A stretch of 64,000 nucleotides of DNA from Christiangramia sediminis (GTDB lineage: Bacteria; Bacteroidota; Bacteroidia; Flavobacteriales; Flavobacteriaceae). The position numbers and the translations under genes were made by a program. Below, piece after piece: positions 24,228 to 33,567 of this stretch. The stretch spans positions 744,001 through 808,000 of the forward strand of contig NZ_JAJBZG010000001.1 in the NCBI RefSeq assembly GCF_020552705.1, given 5' to 3'. A model generated the notes under the pieces. It was not told where the DNA came from. It saw nothing but the letters and a program-made list of their open reading frames with translations, and did no database searches. Within the stretch, counting starts at the first letter, position 1; the number at the start of each line of letters is the position of its first letter.

Positions 24228-26078
24228 ATGCAGGAAATACCTGATTTATCTGAGAAATCCATTGAGCAAATTTTAACAATTCTTGAAAAGGAAAAAGAAA
24301 TTAGTTGCCATTTACCTGGCAATGGAATTTTGCATATAGAAAAAGAACTTCCCTACTTAGTTGTTTACCGGAGAAAAGAGAAAGATAAAGGTACCAGAAG
24401 ATTCGTGATTAATGAATCTTCCTACCTTATAATTGGAACTGAAGATTTTGCCGGGTACCAGAAGTTATTATATAGAATTTCAGACCAGATTTCTGCAAAT
24501 ATGGAATCCTTTCTATTATTTGAGATCTATGCCGGGCCGGCAGGTTCTTCAAAAATAAAGATTAAGGGTCCTGCGCAGAGGTTACCAGCTACTTTAGATA
24601 CTTTAAAAGAAGAGTTTTTAAAAGTGAATTCAGAATTTACGGGTATTTATCTCGATACAGAAATTCTGGATACTCCCAATAGACAAGCCGAAGGTGAAGC
24701 CGCCTTAATGAAAGTGGAGGACGCTAAAAATTGTGGTGCTGTACTTGTTGGGCTTGAAGTACCTCCCATATACAGAACAGATAACAACCAGTTATACCCT
24801 GTTTTCTTTAGAAATTTTAAGGATTTTCTAATTAAAGCGGTACATCGTTCCTTTTTCGAATTTATCCGGGTTCAAACCTCAGGTGGAGTTACCAGCTTTA
24901 ATGCATTGGGAAGAAAATATCTAAAACAAATAGTTTTTGATATCGACAAACAACTCACAGATATTGAAAAATCCTATCAATTTCTATGGCTGGTCTCCCC
25001 TGCCAATATTCATGATATTAAAAAGCATTTTTTTGACAGCAATTATGATAAAGTTATAGACTACCACTACAGGCTATTACCGGTAGATCCAGATGTACTT
25101 AAAAGAAAACTGTACAATCTAAAGATCGAGGATATAGACGATCCTGCAATGTCTTATTTATTCCGGGAAAAGCGCGAAGAACTGGATATGCAAATCACGA
25201 TGCTCAATGAAAGAGGCACTCGTAATTTTATGTATGATAGTATTCGACTCTATAAGGGAGTAGAAAAAAATCTATGTGAGGAAGCCAGAAATATTCTTAA
25301 TACGGTAAGTGAAGAAACTTCAAAAAGTGATGAAGACCTTTTAGATTCGAAAGCCTTCAGTAGTATGGCTAGGAAAGAATTTGATTTTTATCGTGAACAG
25401 GATGAAAATTTTAAGTGTAAAGTCCATATCAGGAAAGATGTAAATGTAATGATGGTCTCGCACGGAGAATTATATATTCCTGCCGACTATAAAATGAATC
25501 GTGTTGAAGCCGAAGCTTTAATTCAACATGAAGTAGGTACACATGTACTAACTTATTATAATGGGAGTAATCAACCTTTAAATCAATTAAGCATTGGTCT
25601 TGCCGATTATGACCCACTACAGGAAGGACTTGCCGTAATGTCTGAATTTATGGTAGACGGGCTTACCGCAAACCGGCTTAGAATTCTTGCAGGCCGGGTA
25701 ATTGCCGGAGAAGCTTTAATGGAAGGCGGGAACTTTCAGGAGATCTTCAGATTATTAAAAAAAGATTTTGGATTCTCTGCAGAACGAGCTTTCAACATTA
25801 CTTCCCGGATCATGCAGGGTGGCGGATTTATGAAAGATATCATCTATTTAAAAGGTTTGGTATTATTAAAAGAATATTTAAAAAATGGAGGAGAATATGA
25901 ACCTCTTCTGGCCGGAAAATATGGAATAAAACACACCGGTATTATTAAAGAACTTACAGATAGAAAAGTTCTTAAAACCGTGCAGGTTAAACCAAGTTAT
26001 CTGCATAGTGATAAGATGTATAAAAAATTAGAATTAATCAGGCAAGGCCTTAGCCTGCCACAAATGGTATGTAAATGA
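24228..26078 (+). CDS. DUF1704 (QEGLA-motif, MATCAP-type) metallopeptidase
   Basis: The 616-residue protein carries a zinc-binding HEVGTHVLTYYNGS (an H-E-x-x-x-H form) around residue 425 and the name-giving DPLQEGLAVMSEFM. Together these define the DUF1704/TIGR02421 family, labelled flavohemoglobin-expression-modulating QEGLA-motif proteins. Eukaryotic relatives of this fold (MATCAP) are carboxypeptidases that remove the terminal Tyr from tubulin, so peptide carboxy-end trimming is a reasonable family inference. The N-terminal 200 residues are not assigned. Its stop overlaps the ATP-grasp gene start by 4 bases (ATGA), so the two are translationally coupled. Confidence 0.88.
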   Translation: MQEIPDLSEKSIEQILTILEKEKEISCHLPGNGILHIEKELPYLVVYRRKEKDKGTRRFVINESSYLIIGTEDFAGYQKLLYRISDQISANMESFLLFEIYAGPAGSSKIKIKGPAQRLPATLDTLKEEFLKVNSEFTGIYLDTEILDTPNRQAEGEAALMKVEDAKNCGAVLVGLEVPPIYRTDNNQLYPVFFRNFKDFLIKAVHRSFFEFIRVQTSGGVTSFNALGRKYLKQIVFDIDKQLTDIEKSYQFLWLVSPANIHDIKKHFFDSNYDKVIDYHYRLLPVDPDVLKRKLYNLKIEDIDDPAMSYLFREKREELDMQITMLNERGTRNFMYDSIRLYKGVEKNLCEEARNILNTVSEETSKSDEDLLDSKAFSSMARKEFDFYREQDENFKCKVHIRKDVNVMMVSHGELYIPADYKMNRVEAEALIQHEVGTHVLTYYNGSNQPLNQLSIGLADYDPLQEGLAVMSEFMVDGLTANRLRILAGRVIAGEALMEGGNFQEIFRLLKKDFGFSAERAFNITSRIMQGGGFMKDIIYLKGLVLLKEYLKNGGEYEPLLAGKYGIKHTGIIKELTDRKVLKTVQVKPSYLHSDKMYKKLELIRQGLSLPQMVCK

Positions 26079-27121
26079 AAATATGTTTTGTATTAAATGA
26101 TGTTGCTACAGAGAAAAATGGCACATCTACAGCACTAATGTCTATGGCACATCAAAGAGGTCATGAAGTTTATGCTATGGGAGTTGGGGATTTTACATTT
26201 CATCATAATGAACCAATTAGTATAAATGCGGTTTCAGTACCAAAAAGTTTTAAAAGCAAATCGCCTCAGAAATTTCTTGAAGCACTTCAGGAAAAGAAAA
26301 ATAAACCGAAAAAGATTAATTCCTCTAAACTTGATGTATTATTTATTCGAAATAATCCAACCGAGGAAGAAGGACGACAATGGGCAGAACAGGCAGGAGT
26401 TGCTTTCGGAAGAATGATTCAGCAACATGACGTTCTGGTTTTAAATGATGCCTATGCCCTTTCGCATGCATTTATAGATAAACTGTATTTTGAAGAATTA
26501 CCTCAGGAAATAAAACCAGATTCTATAATTACCCGGGATAAGGATCAGCTGCTTGATTTCTGGGAAAAACAGGATAAAAAGATGGTGTTGAAACCTCTTG
26601 AAGGTTCCGGGGGACAGGATGTGTATCTTATAGACAAACATGAGAAGAATGTTAACCAGATCATAGATCATCTAAGCTCTCAGGGTTACGTGATCGCCCA
26701 GGAATTCCTTCCAGCCGTAAAAGATGGAGACGTTCGTGTTCTTCTGTTGAACGGGAAAATTATGGAGAAAGATGATAAAAAAGCAATTATAAGAAGAGTT
26801 GCCGGAGAAGGTGAATTCAGAAGTAATTTCGCTCTTGGAGCAACTGCAGACAGTAGTGATCTTACCCCAGAAATGCAACGTATCGTAGACTTAACCGCCC
26901 CTAAACTAATACGTGACGGGTTATTTTTTGTAGGTCTGGATATCGTAAAGGATAAATTGATTGAAATCAACGTATTGAGTCCCGGCGGAATGGAACACTT
27001 TAAAGATATTGGCTTACCCCCATTTACAGATTATGTAATTGAAGCCATTGAAAGAAAAGTGGAATATAAAAATATGTATAAAGGTCAGCTAAGTAATAGA
27101 ACCTTAGCTACGATGGACTAA
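26075..27121 (+). CDS. ATP-grasp ligase, glutathione-synthetase-like
   Basis: The 348-residue protein has a GshB-like N-terminal half (MKICFVLNDVATEKNGTSTA). An ATP-grasp domain follows, with the lysine/glycine-rich loop MVLKPLEGSGGQDVYLID, YVIAQEFLPAVKDGDVRVL and the metal-binding EINVLSPGGMEHF near the end. ATP-grasp enzymes of this type join a carboxylate to an amino group. It lies between a peptidase and an AstE-like hydrolase with overlap or short gaps. Plain glutathione synthesis is unlikely: no gshA lies beside it. A peptide or amino-acid-conjugate ligase is more probable. Confidence 0.85.
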   Translation: MKICFVLNDVATEKNGTSTALMSMAHQRGHEVYAMGVGDFTFHHNEPISINAVSVPKSFKSKSPQKFLEALQEKKNKPKKINSSKLDVLFIRNNPTEEEGRQWAEQAGVAFGRMIQQHDVLVLNDAYALSHAFIDKLYFEELPQEIKPDSIITRDKDQLLDFWEKQDKKMVLKPLEGSGGQDVYLIDKHEKNVNQIIDHLSSQGYVIAQEFLPAVKDGDVRVLLLNGKIMEKDDKKAIIRRVAGEGEFRSNFALGATADSSDLTPEMQRIVDLTAPKLIRDGLFFVGLDIVKDKLIEINVLSPGGMEHFKDIGLPPFTDYVIEAIERKVEYKNMYKGQLSNRTLATMD

Positions 27122-27130
27122 AGCAATATT

Positions 27131-28042
27131 ATGAGCGAAGAGTTAAAGAAAGATATTCCAAGGATAATAGGAAAATACAGTTCTGGCAAAAAAGGACCTT
27201 TACTTTTTGTAACCGGTGGAATTCATGGAAATGAACCTAGCGGGGTAAAAGCATTGATGACGGTTTTTGAAGAACTGGATAAAACAAAGCCTGAAATTGA
27301 TGGAACTATCGTAGGTGTTTCAGGAAATAAAAAGGCTTTAAATGAGAATAAGCGATATATAGATGAAGACCTTAATAGAACCTGGACTGAGGAAAATGTA
27401 AAGAAGAATCAGCCGGATTCTCATGAGGAACGGGAAATGTTTGAGATCATTGAAGTGCTGAAAGAACAGTCTAAAGGAGATTTCACTAAAAGATATTTCC
27501 TTGACTGTCATACCACCTCCTCGGCAAGCCTGCCTTATGTTTCTGTGCAGGAAGTGAATGACAATGATCAATGGGCTCATAAGTTTCCTACTTACATTAT
27601 TCGCGGATTTAGTGATATAATTACCGGGGATATAGACCATTATCTAAGTCGAATTGGGATGACCGGTTTTGTTTTTGAAGCTGGACAACATACCGATAAA
27701 ACTTCCCAGGAAAATCATGAAGGAGTGATCTGGCTTGCTTTAAAGGAAGCCTGCAGCCTGGATCTAAGTAAAATTGTAACCTATCCGGAATGTGTGGACA
27801 GGTTCGTGAAAAAAAATGCTCCCGAGCAAAAGACTTTTGAAATTCTTTACAGACATGGTTTGGAAGATAGTGATATCTTCGAGATGGAACCGGGTTATGA
27901 AAATTTTCAGAAGATCGAAAAAGGTGAATTACTCGCTAAGCAAAATGGAAATAAAGTAAAAAGTGAATGGGACGCTTATATTTTTATGCCCCTTTACCAG
28001 GCTCAGGGAAATGATGGATTTTTCGTGGTAAAAGAAGTATAA
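27131..28042 (+). CDS. AstE/aspartoacylase-family zinc hydrolase
   Basis: The 303-residue protein belongs to the succinylglutamate desuccinylase/aspartoacylase group of M14-like carboxypeptidases. The zinc-site motif VTGGIHGNEPSG (His and Glu), the third zinc ligand in FLDCHTTSSASLP, the substrate Arg in YIDEDLNRTW and a late Glu in FVFEAGQH are visible. These enzymes cleave amide bonds of N-acyl amino acids or small peptides. It begins 9 bases after the ATP-grasp stop and ends the operon. In this setting it may process the ligase product rather than succinylglutamate; no other ast genes are present. Confidence 0.87.
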   Translation: MSEELKKDIPRIIGKYSSGKKGPLLFVTGGIHGNEPSGVKALMTVFEELDKTKPEIDGTIVGVSGNKKALNENKRYIDEDLNRTWTEENVKKNQPDSHEEREMFEIIEVLKEQSKGDFTKRYFLDCHTTSSASLPYVSVQEVNDNDQWAHKFPTYIIRGFSDIITGDIDHYLSRIGMTGFVFEAGQHTDKTSQENHEGVIWLALKEACSLDLSKIVTYPECVDRFVKKNAPEQKTFEILYRHGLEDSDIFEMEPGYENFQKIEKGELLAKQNGNKVKSEWDAYIFMPLYQAQGNDGFFVVKEV

Positions 28043-28062
28043 TTCATATATCTCTTATTTAT

Positions 28063-28090
28063 AAAAAGGTCGCTCATGAGCGGCCTTTTT
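28063..28090. terminator. Bidirectional terminator between convergent genes
   Basis: AAAAAGG-T-CGCT-CATG-AGCG-G-CCTTTTT forms a long hairpin with A and T runs on both sides, lying between the AstE-like gene and the convergent lactonase gene. It should stop transcription from both directions. Confidence 0.85.
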
Positions 28091-29240
28091 ATTTTACGAA
28101 TTCCAAGCAAACAGGAGTCTTGATTTCAAATACAGGTTCCTGAGGTTTTAATTTACCATTTTCAGAATTGATCCTGAAGGTGGTAATATTTCCCGTATCC
28201 TGACTCGCAGCGTATAAATATTTACCGTACGGTGAGATTGCAAAATTTCGGGGAGTTTTTCCTGCTACAGGAACAAAATCTACGTTTGTAAGTTTTCCAG
28301 AATCATCAATTTTAAAAATGGCAATACTATTATGGCCTCTGTTGGAAGCATAAATGAATTTTCCTGAAGGATGGATATGAATATCGGCTCCGGAATTTCC
28401 CTGTTTATAAGATGAAGGGAGAGATGATATATTTTGGATTAATTCCAGACCCCCACCTTTAAGTACTTTATAAACGCTAAGCGTACTATTCAACTCATTC
28501 ATAGAATAAGCATAGCTGCCATTTTTGGCAAAACTCATATGTCGGGGCCCTGAACCTTCTTCAAGTGCAATATACTCCTGCTCATGAGGCGTTAATTTTC
28601 CTTCATTAAAATTATATATCCAGATCTTATCATTACCCAGGTCTGCAATGTACCCATACCGGTTATCTCCACTAATTTTAACTGAATGAGCATGGGATTT
28701 TTCAGGGTTCTCTAAATTGATTTTCTGATTTTTTACCAAACTGCCATCAGCCTCTATTTTATAAGACATCACCACACCACCCATATAATTACTAACAAAC
28801 ACATATTTACCAGACCGGTCTAAAGCTATATGGCAGGGAGCAAATGCGCCGGTAGATTCTTTGCAGATCTCTTTTAGTTTTCCGTCTTCCAATATTTCAA
28901 AAGAATAGATAAAACCGCTTTCTCCTTCGTGAGGTCCTAATTCACTTACTGCAAACAGAAATTTTCCCATCTTCCCAACTTTCACAAAAGAAGGATTGAT
29001 CACTTCAGCAACACTGCCCATAAATTTTAGAGCTCCGCTATCAGAATTTTGATTCAGTAAATAAATACCCTCAGCTTTGCCATCTACATGACCTTCTTTT
29101 TTGGTGTAGGTACCAACATACATTTTATTAATTGAGTCATTTATCTTTCCGCTTTCTACCTGCGCAATTGCTGAATTACTCATAACAAAACATACTATAC
29201 CCAGTAAAACTGAAGTTCTCATTATTTTAAATTTACTCAT
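28089..29240 (-). CDS. Secreted lactonase-family beta-propeller (6-phosphogluconolactonase-like)
   Basis: The protein is 383 residues from the preferred start at 29240, whose ATG forms TAATG with the corA stop. An ATG three codons earlier is also possible. A signal peptide ends near residue 26. The rest is a seven-bladed propeller with repeated F(S/K)NxG-like turns, HIHPSGKFIYASNRGHNS and TPRNFAISPYGKYLYAASQD, typical of PF10282 lactonases (Pgl of E. coli, and fungal muconate cycloisomerases). With a signal peptide it acts outside the cytoplasm, so the physiological substrate may not be 6-phosphogluconolactone. Confidence 0.85.
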   Translation of the reverse strand: MSKFKIMRTSVLLGIVCFVMSNSAIAQVESGKINDSINKMYVGTYTKKEGHVDGKAEGIYLLNQNSDSGALKFMGSVAEVINPSFVKVGKMGKFLFAVSELGPHEGESGFIYSFEILEDGKLKEICKESTGAFAPCHIALDRSGKYVFVSNYMGGVVMSYKIEADGSLVKNQKINLENPEKSHAHSVKISGDNRYGYIADLGNDKIWIYNFNEGKLTPHEQEYIALEEGSGPRHMSFAKNGSYAYSMNELNSTLSVYKVLKGGGLELIQNISSLPSSYKQGNSGADIHIHPSGKFIYASNRGHNSIAIFKIDDSGKLTNVDFVPVAGKTPRNFAISPYGKYLYAASQDTGNITTFRINSENGKLKPQEPVFEIKTPVCLEFVK

Positions 29241-30319
29241 TATATCCATTTCTTTCTTTTAAAATAATAGATCATCAATAAGAAAATAATGATCATCACT
29301 CCCCAAAGTACGAAATAACTGTATTTCCATTGCAATTCAGGGATATATTCAAAGTTCATTCCATAGATACCGGCGATAAAAGTTAAAGGAATAAAGATAC
29401 TGGCCATAATGGTAAGTACCTTCATCACTTCATTCATTTTATTACTTATGGTGGTCATATACATATCCATAAGCCCCCAGATCATTTCGCGATAAATATC
29501 AATATTCTCTGAAATTTGAATAATATGATCGTAAAGATCCCTTATAAAGTTAGCGGTATGTGCATCTATTAGCTCACTGTCTATTTTCTCCAGACGGCTT
29601 ATCACCTCCCGAAGTGGAAAAACTGCTCGGCGTATTCTAAGAATATTTCTTTTAAGGTCCTGTATCTCGTAAGTTATATCATCGCTGGGACGGGAAGTGA
29701 AAAGACTTTCTTCAAGACTTTCAATCCTATCGCTCATATCATCGATCACCAGGAAATAGTTGTCAATAATAGAATCCAGTAAAGCAAACATTAAATAATC
29801 GGCTCCGCGGGACCTTATCCTTCCCTTGGCTGTTTCAATTCGTTCTCTTATGTGATCAAAAACATCTCCATCAGATTCCTGGAAGGTGAGCACATAATTT
29901 TTACCAACAATAATGCTAAGATGTTCATTCTCGATCTCCCCGTTCTTATAGTAAAGCATTTTGGCAACTATAAACAGATAATCGTCATATTTTTCAATTT
30001 TTGGCCGTTGTCCGGTATTCACAATATCTTCCATTACCAAGGGATGCAATTCATAGTAATCTCCAAGCTTTTCGATCTCTTCTACATTACTAAGCCCGTC
30101 TATATTGAACCAGGTAATACTATTTTCATCTACAAATTTGAATGCATCTTCAGTAGTGGTAGAACTGAACCTTTCATAATTTTCTACATTATAATCTATA
30201 ACATCGAGCTTGGTTTCAGAAGCTTCCTTGTGCCCTACGTAGGTCATGGTACCCGGCACCTGATTTACAGATTTCGTAGTTTTAGGACGCCGGAGCAGCA
30301 GCTTTCTTCTTTTCGCCAT
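29240..30319 (-). CDS. corA: CorA-family magnesium/cobalt transporter
   Basis: The 359-residue protein has the long soluble N-terminal domain with a coiled-coil stalk (DDMSDRIESLEESLF, DLKRNILRIRRAVFPLREV). Two C-terminal membrane spans flank the pore signature YGMNFEYIPE. GMN is the defining motif of CorA transporters, and the C-terminus is basic (KRKKWI). It is a pentameric inner-membrane Mg2+ channel. The lactonase start overlaps its stop by one base, suggesting coupled translation; a functional link is not obvious. Confidence 0.95.
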   Translation of the reverse strand: MAKRRKLLLRRPKTTKSVNQVPGTMTYVGHKEASETKLDVIDYNVENYERFSSTTTEDAFKFVDENSITWFNIDGLSNVEEIEKLGDYYELHPLVMEDIVNTGQRPKIEKYDDYLFIVAKMLYYKNGEIENEHLSIIVGKNYVLTFQESDGDVFDHIRERIETAKGRIRSRGADYLMFALLDSIIDNYFLVIDDMSDRIESLEESLFTSRPSDDITYEIQDLKRNILRIRRAVFPLREVISRLEKIDSELIDAHTANFIRDLYDHIIQISENIDIYREMIWGLMDMYMTTISNKMNEVMKVLTIMASIFIPLTFIAGIYGMNFEYIPELQWKYSYFVLWGVMIIIFLLMIYYFKRKKWI

Positions 30320-30449
30320 AAGTAGAATTAATTTTGAATAAAAATACTAATTATCTCCAAACAGCAATCTGAATATGTTTTAATGCTGAAAAACTCAATA
30401 TTTCTGATGAAATCGCTAATAATAGTTAGCATGAATATCTTCTTAATTT

Positions 30450-30457
30450 TACCTTTG
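30450..30457 (+). promoter_or_regulatory. Bacteroidota -7 box just ahead of recQ
   Basis: TACCTTTG fits TAnnTTTG and lies only 5 bases before the recQ ATG. A TTTG -33 box at the 19-base spacing is not clear. If used, the transcript would be nearly leaderless. Confidence 0.45.
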
Positions 30458-30462
30458 CAATT

Positions 30463-32574
30463 ATGAAAGAAGCGGTGTTGTTAGATACTTTGAAGGAGTA
30501 CTTTGGTTATGAGAAATTCAGACCTTTACAGAAGAAGATTATCAGTTCGGTATTTGAAGCCCAGGACAATCTTGTGATCATGCCAACGGGAGGTGGTAAA
30601 TCTATTTGTTATCAGCTGCCCGCAATTCTGCTTCCTGAAATTACGCTGGTTATTTCTCCACTTATCGCCTTAATGAAAGACCAGGTTGATGGTCTCAACG
30701 CTAATGGTGTGCCCGCAGCCTATCTGAATAGTAGTCAGGAAGAGGCAGATAAACAGGCTATCTTTCAGAAAATAGATAATAAAGAGCTTAAATTACTATA
30801 TGTAGCTCCGGAAAGTTTACAATTTGTAGACCGGTTTTTAAATGACGGGAAAGTAAGCCTTATAGCTATAGATGAAGCCCATTGTATCTCCAGTTGGGGA
30901 CATGATTTCCGTCCGGCATACACCCAGTTAGGATATTTAAAGAACCGCTTCCCTTCTACTCCAGTCCTGGCATTGACCGCCACCGCAGATAAAGCCACCC
31001 GAAACGATATTTGCAGGCAGCTTAATATTCCTAGCGCCAAAAAACATGTCGCATCTTTTGATCGTAAAAATCTTAGCCTGGAAGTAAAGCCCGGAATTAA
31101 AAGATTCGAACAGATCACCGAGTTTCTAAAAAACCGAAAGAATGAAAGCGGAATTATCTATTGTTTAAGCCGAAAGACTACCGAAGAGCTAGCTTCTAAA
31201 CTTAAAGTAAAGGGCTATAAGGCGGAAGCCTATCATGCGGGAATAGATCATACGAACAGATCCCAAATTCAGGATGATTTTATCAATGACGAAAAACATA
31301 TAATTTGCGCAACCATTGCTTTTGGAATGGGGATAGACAAATCGAATATCCGCTGGGTGATACACTATAATATGCCGAAAAATCTTGAAGGCTATTATCA
31401 GGAAATTGGTCGTGCAGGCCGGGATGGTCTACCTTCGGACACACTGCTATTTCATAGTTATGCTGATGTGGTTCAACTTCAGAAATTTGCCTCCAATGCA
31501 AAGAATGAAGAAGTGCAGTTAGCCAAACTGGACAGAATGAAACAATATTCAGAAGCACTAAGTTGCAGGCGTAAGATCCTGTTAAGCTATTTTGGAGAAT
31601 ATTTAGAGAAAGACTGCGGTAACTGTGATATTTGCAGGAATCCGCCTGAATTCTTTGAAGGAACGGTGATCGCTCAGAAAGCTTTATCCTGTATTTTCAG
31701 ATTAAAAGGTTCTGAACCTATTTCAGCCGTCATAGATGTGCTTCGGGGTTCTCAAAATGAAGTGATTAGAAGAAATAATTATCAGGAACTTTCAACTTAT
31801 GGGATTGGGAAAGATATTTCCTGGCAACATTGGCAGCAATATCTAATTCAGCTTATAAACCTTGGCTATATAGAGATCGCTTTTGATAAGAACAATCACT
31901 TACAGTTAACTAAACAGGCCAAAAAGGTATTGTTCGAGAATGAAAAAATTTATCTGGCCGATGTTAAAGATGAAAAGTTAAAAACACAAACCGAAAAAGC
32001 TTCCACTACAGCGGACTCATTATTTGAAAAACTAAGACAATTACGCCTGGAGATTGCAAAAGAAGAAAATATCCCGGCCTATCTCATTTTCAACGATGCC
32101 GCGCTTAAAGATATGGAGAAACAAAGACCAATGTCTGATTCTGAATTCTTACTTATTAATGGTGTGGGAAGAAAAAAGATGGAAGATTATGGATATAGAT
32201 TTATAAAAGAGATCATCGCCTTCAGCAAAGAAAAGAGGGAAAAGAAACCGAAGAAGAAAACAAAGAAGGGCAATACTTTAAAAGAAACCCTGTCTCTATA
32301 TAATGATGGATTAAGTGTGGAGGAAATTGCAAAAGAAAGAGGAGTCGCTAAAAATACTATTTTCACCCACCTTATAAAACTTTATGATGAGGGTGAAGAA
32401 GTAAACCTGCACCAGCTTATACCAATTTCAGATCTTAAATCTATTGAGAGGGCCAAAAAGGAACTGGAAAATCCGAGTGGACTAAGAACCTACTTCGAAC
32501 ATTTTGAAGAAGCAATCCCTTACGAAACCATTAAAATATCCTTGAAGATACTTGAAGATAAAGAAAGTTCTTAG
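30463..32574 (+). CDS. recQ: ATP-dependent DNA helicase RecQ
   Basis: The 703-residue 3'-5' helicase is used in recombination repair and restart. Motif 0/I region FRPLQKKIISSV and MPTGGGKSICYQLPA, DEAH box AIDEAHCISSWGHDFRPAY, motif III ALTATADKAT and motif VI YYQEIGRAGRDGLPSD are visible in order. The RQC zinc site follows (CRRKILLSYFGE and then DCGNCDIC), then an HRDC domain (about 525-605) and a C-terminal helix-turn-helix extension (about 615-700, LSVEEIAKERGVAKNTIFTH) common in Bacteroidota RecQ. Its 3' end overlaps the convergent truA-like gene by 4 bases. Confidence 0.96.
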   Translation: MKEAVLLDTLKEYFGYEKFRPLQKKIISSVFEAQDNLVIMPTGGGKSICYQLPAILLPEITLVISPLIALMKDQVDGLNANGVPAAYLNSSQEEADKQAIFQKIDNKELKLLYVAPESLQFVDRFLNDGKVSLIAIDEAHCISSWGHDFRPAYTQLGYLKNRFPSTPVLALTATADKATRNDICRQLNIPSAKKHVASFDRKNLSLEVKPGIKRFEQITEFLKNRKNESGIIYCLSRKTTEELASKLKVKGYKAEAYHAGIDHTNRSQIQDDFINDEKHIICATIAFGMGIDKSNIRWVIHYNMPKNLEGYYQEIGRAGRDGLPSDTLLFHSYADVVQLQKFASNAKNEEVQLAKLDRMKQYSEALSCRRKILLSYFGEYLEKDCGNCDICRNPPEFFEGTVIAQKALSCIFRLKGSEPISAVIDVLRGSQNEVIRRNNYQELSTYGIGKDISWQHWQQYLIQLINLGYIEIAFDKNNHLQLTKQAKKVLFENEKIYLADVKDEKLKTQTEKASTTADSLFEKLRQLRLEIAKEENIPAYLIFNDAALKDMEKQRPMSDSEFLLINGVGRKKMEDYGYRFIKEIIAFSKEKREKKPKKKTKKGNTLKETLSLYNDGLSVEEIAKERGVAKNTIFTHLIKLYDEGEEVNLHQLIPISDLKSIERAKKELENPSGLRTYFEHFEEAIPYETIKISLKILEDKESS

Positions 32575-33359
32575 TCGAACTCAATTTTTCTCAAGATCAG
32601 TCCCGATGCGGGTGCTATATAGTCCATTTGATGTTGCGGGCTATCCGGGTTTAAACTCTCTTCAATATCCTGAAGACTGAGTTCTCCGCGCCCAACCAGG
32701 ACAAGGCTGCCCATCATTAGTCTTACCTGGTGCCGTAGAAATCCGGCGGCATGAATATGGAAGATATAGGATCTTTCCGGAAAAAAATTGGCCGTATATT
32801 CTGTGTTCTCAACCAGTTCAGATTTCAGCATTTCTCTTTCAAAAGTGCTTTTTTCGGAAACCCGTACACAGTAGTTTTTAAAGTTATGGACTCCCTGGAA
32901 TAATTTTGCAGCTTCCTTCATTTTTTCGATATCCAGATCCTCCTGAAAATTCGCCATAAATGGAGCGCAGAATGGATGGAACTTATCTCCAATACTGAAC
33001 AAGTAAGCATATTCCTTAGTTTTGGAATGCTGGATAATATTAAATTTATCATCCACTTCCTCTATTGCTAAAGCTCTAATGTCCTGCGGTAAGTTCTTAT
33101 TGAATAATTTCAAAAAAACTTCAAGGTCTTCAAGCGGTTCATGATCTACAAATAATTCAAAAGCTGACTCCTCTGCTGAAACCATCGCATCGGTCCTGCT
33201 TGTTCCCAGGATCTTATATTTTACTTCGGGCATTACCCAACGTAGCGTTTTCGTAATAAGACCTTCAACCGTTTTTACATCCGGTTGTTTTTGCCAGCCG
33301 TGAAGCCTGTATCCTAAATATTGAACTTTTATGAAGTAATAGAATCTCTTTCGGAACAA
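32571..33359 (-). CDS. TruA-family pseudouridine synthase with altered catalytic motif
   Basis: The 262-residue protein has the TruA start YYFIKVQYLGYRLHGWQKQP, the catalytic-Asp region LGTSRTDAMVSAEESAF and the C-terminal HAAGFLRHQVRLMMGSLVLVG. TruA normally converts U38-40 in tRNA anticodon arms to pseudouridine. Its usual motif is RTDAGVHA; here Gly is Met and His is Ser, while Arg-Thr-Asp is kept. The enzyme is probably active but may be a diverged paralogue with other targets. It converges on recQ with a 4-base overlap. Calling it truA outright would overstate the evidence. Confidence 0.8.
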   Translation of the reverse strand: MFRKRFYYFIKVQYLGYRLHGWQKQPDVKTVEGLITKTLRWVMPEVKYKILGTSRTDAMVSAEESAFELFVDHEPLEDLEVFLKLFNKNLPQDIRALAIEEVDDKFNIIQHSKTKEYAYLFSIGDKFHPFCAPFMANFQEDLDIEKMKEAAKLFQGVHNFKNYCVRVSEKSTFEREMLKSELVENTEYTANFFPERSYIFHIHAAGFLRHQVRLMMGSLVLVGRGELSLQDIEESLNPDSPQHQMDYIAPASGLILRKIEFD

Positions 33360-33567
33360 AACTGAAATTTTTGGTAAAGGTATTTAAAATTAAGCCGGGC
33401 TTCCTTAAAGATCATTTTAGGAATTACAAAAAAATCATAAATCTGGGATTCCTGATTCCAAAATCCTTTAATTCTACCTAAATTGAAAGCATAAGCATTC
33501 GAAATAATATATATTAGTTCGTTTATTCAATAGAAAACCTAAAATTAAGTCTGCAAAATAATATTTA

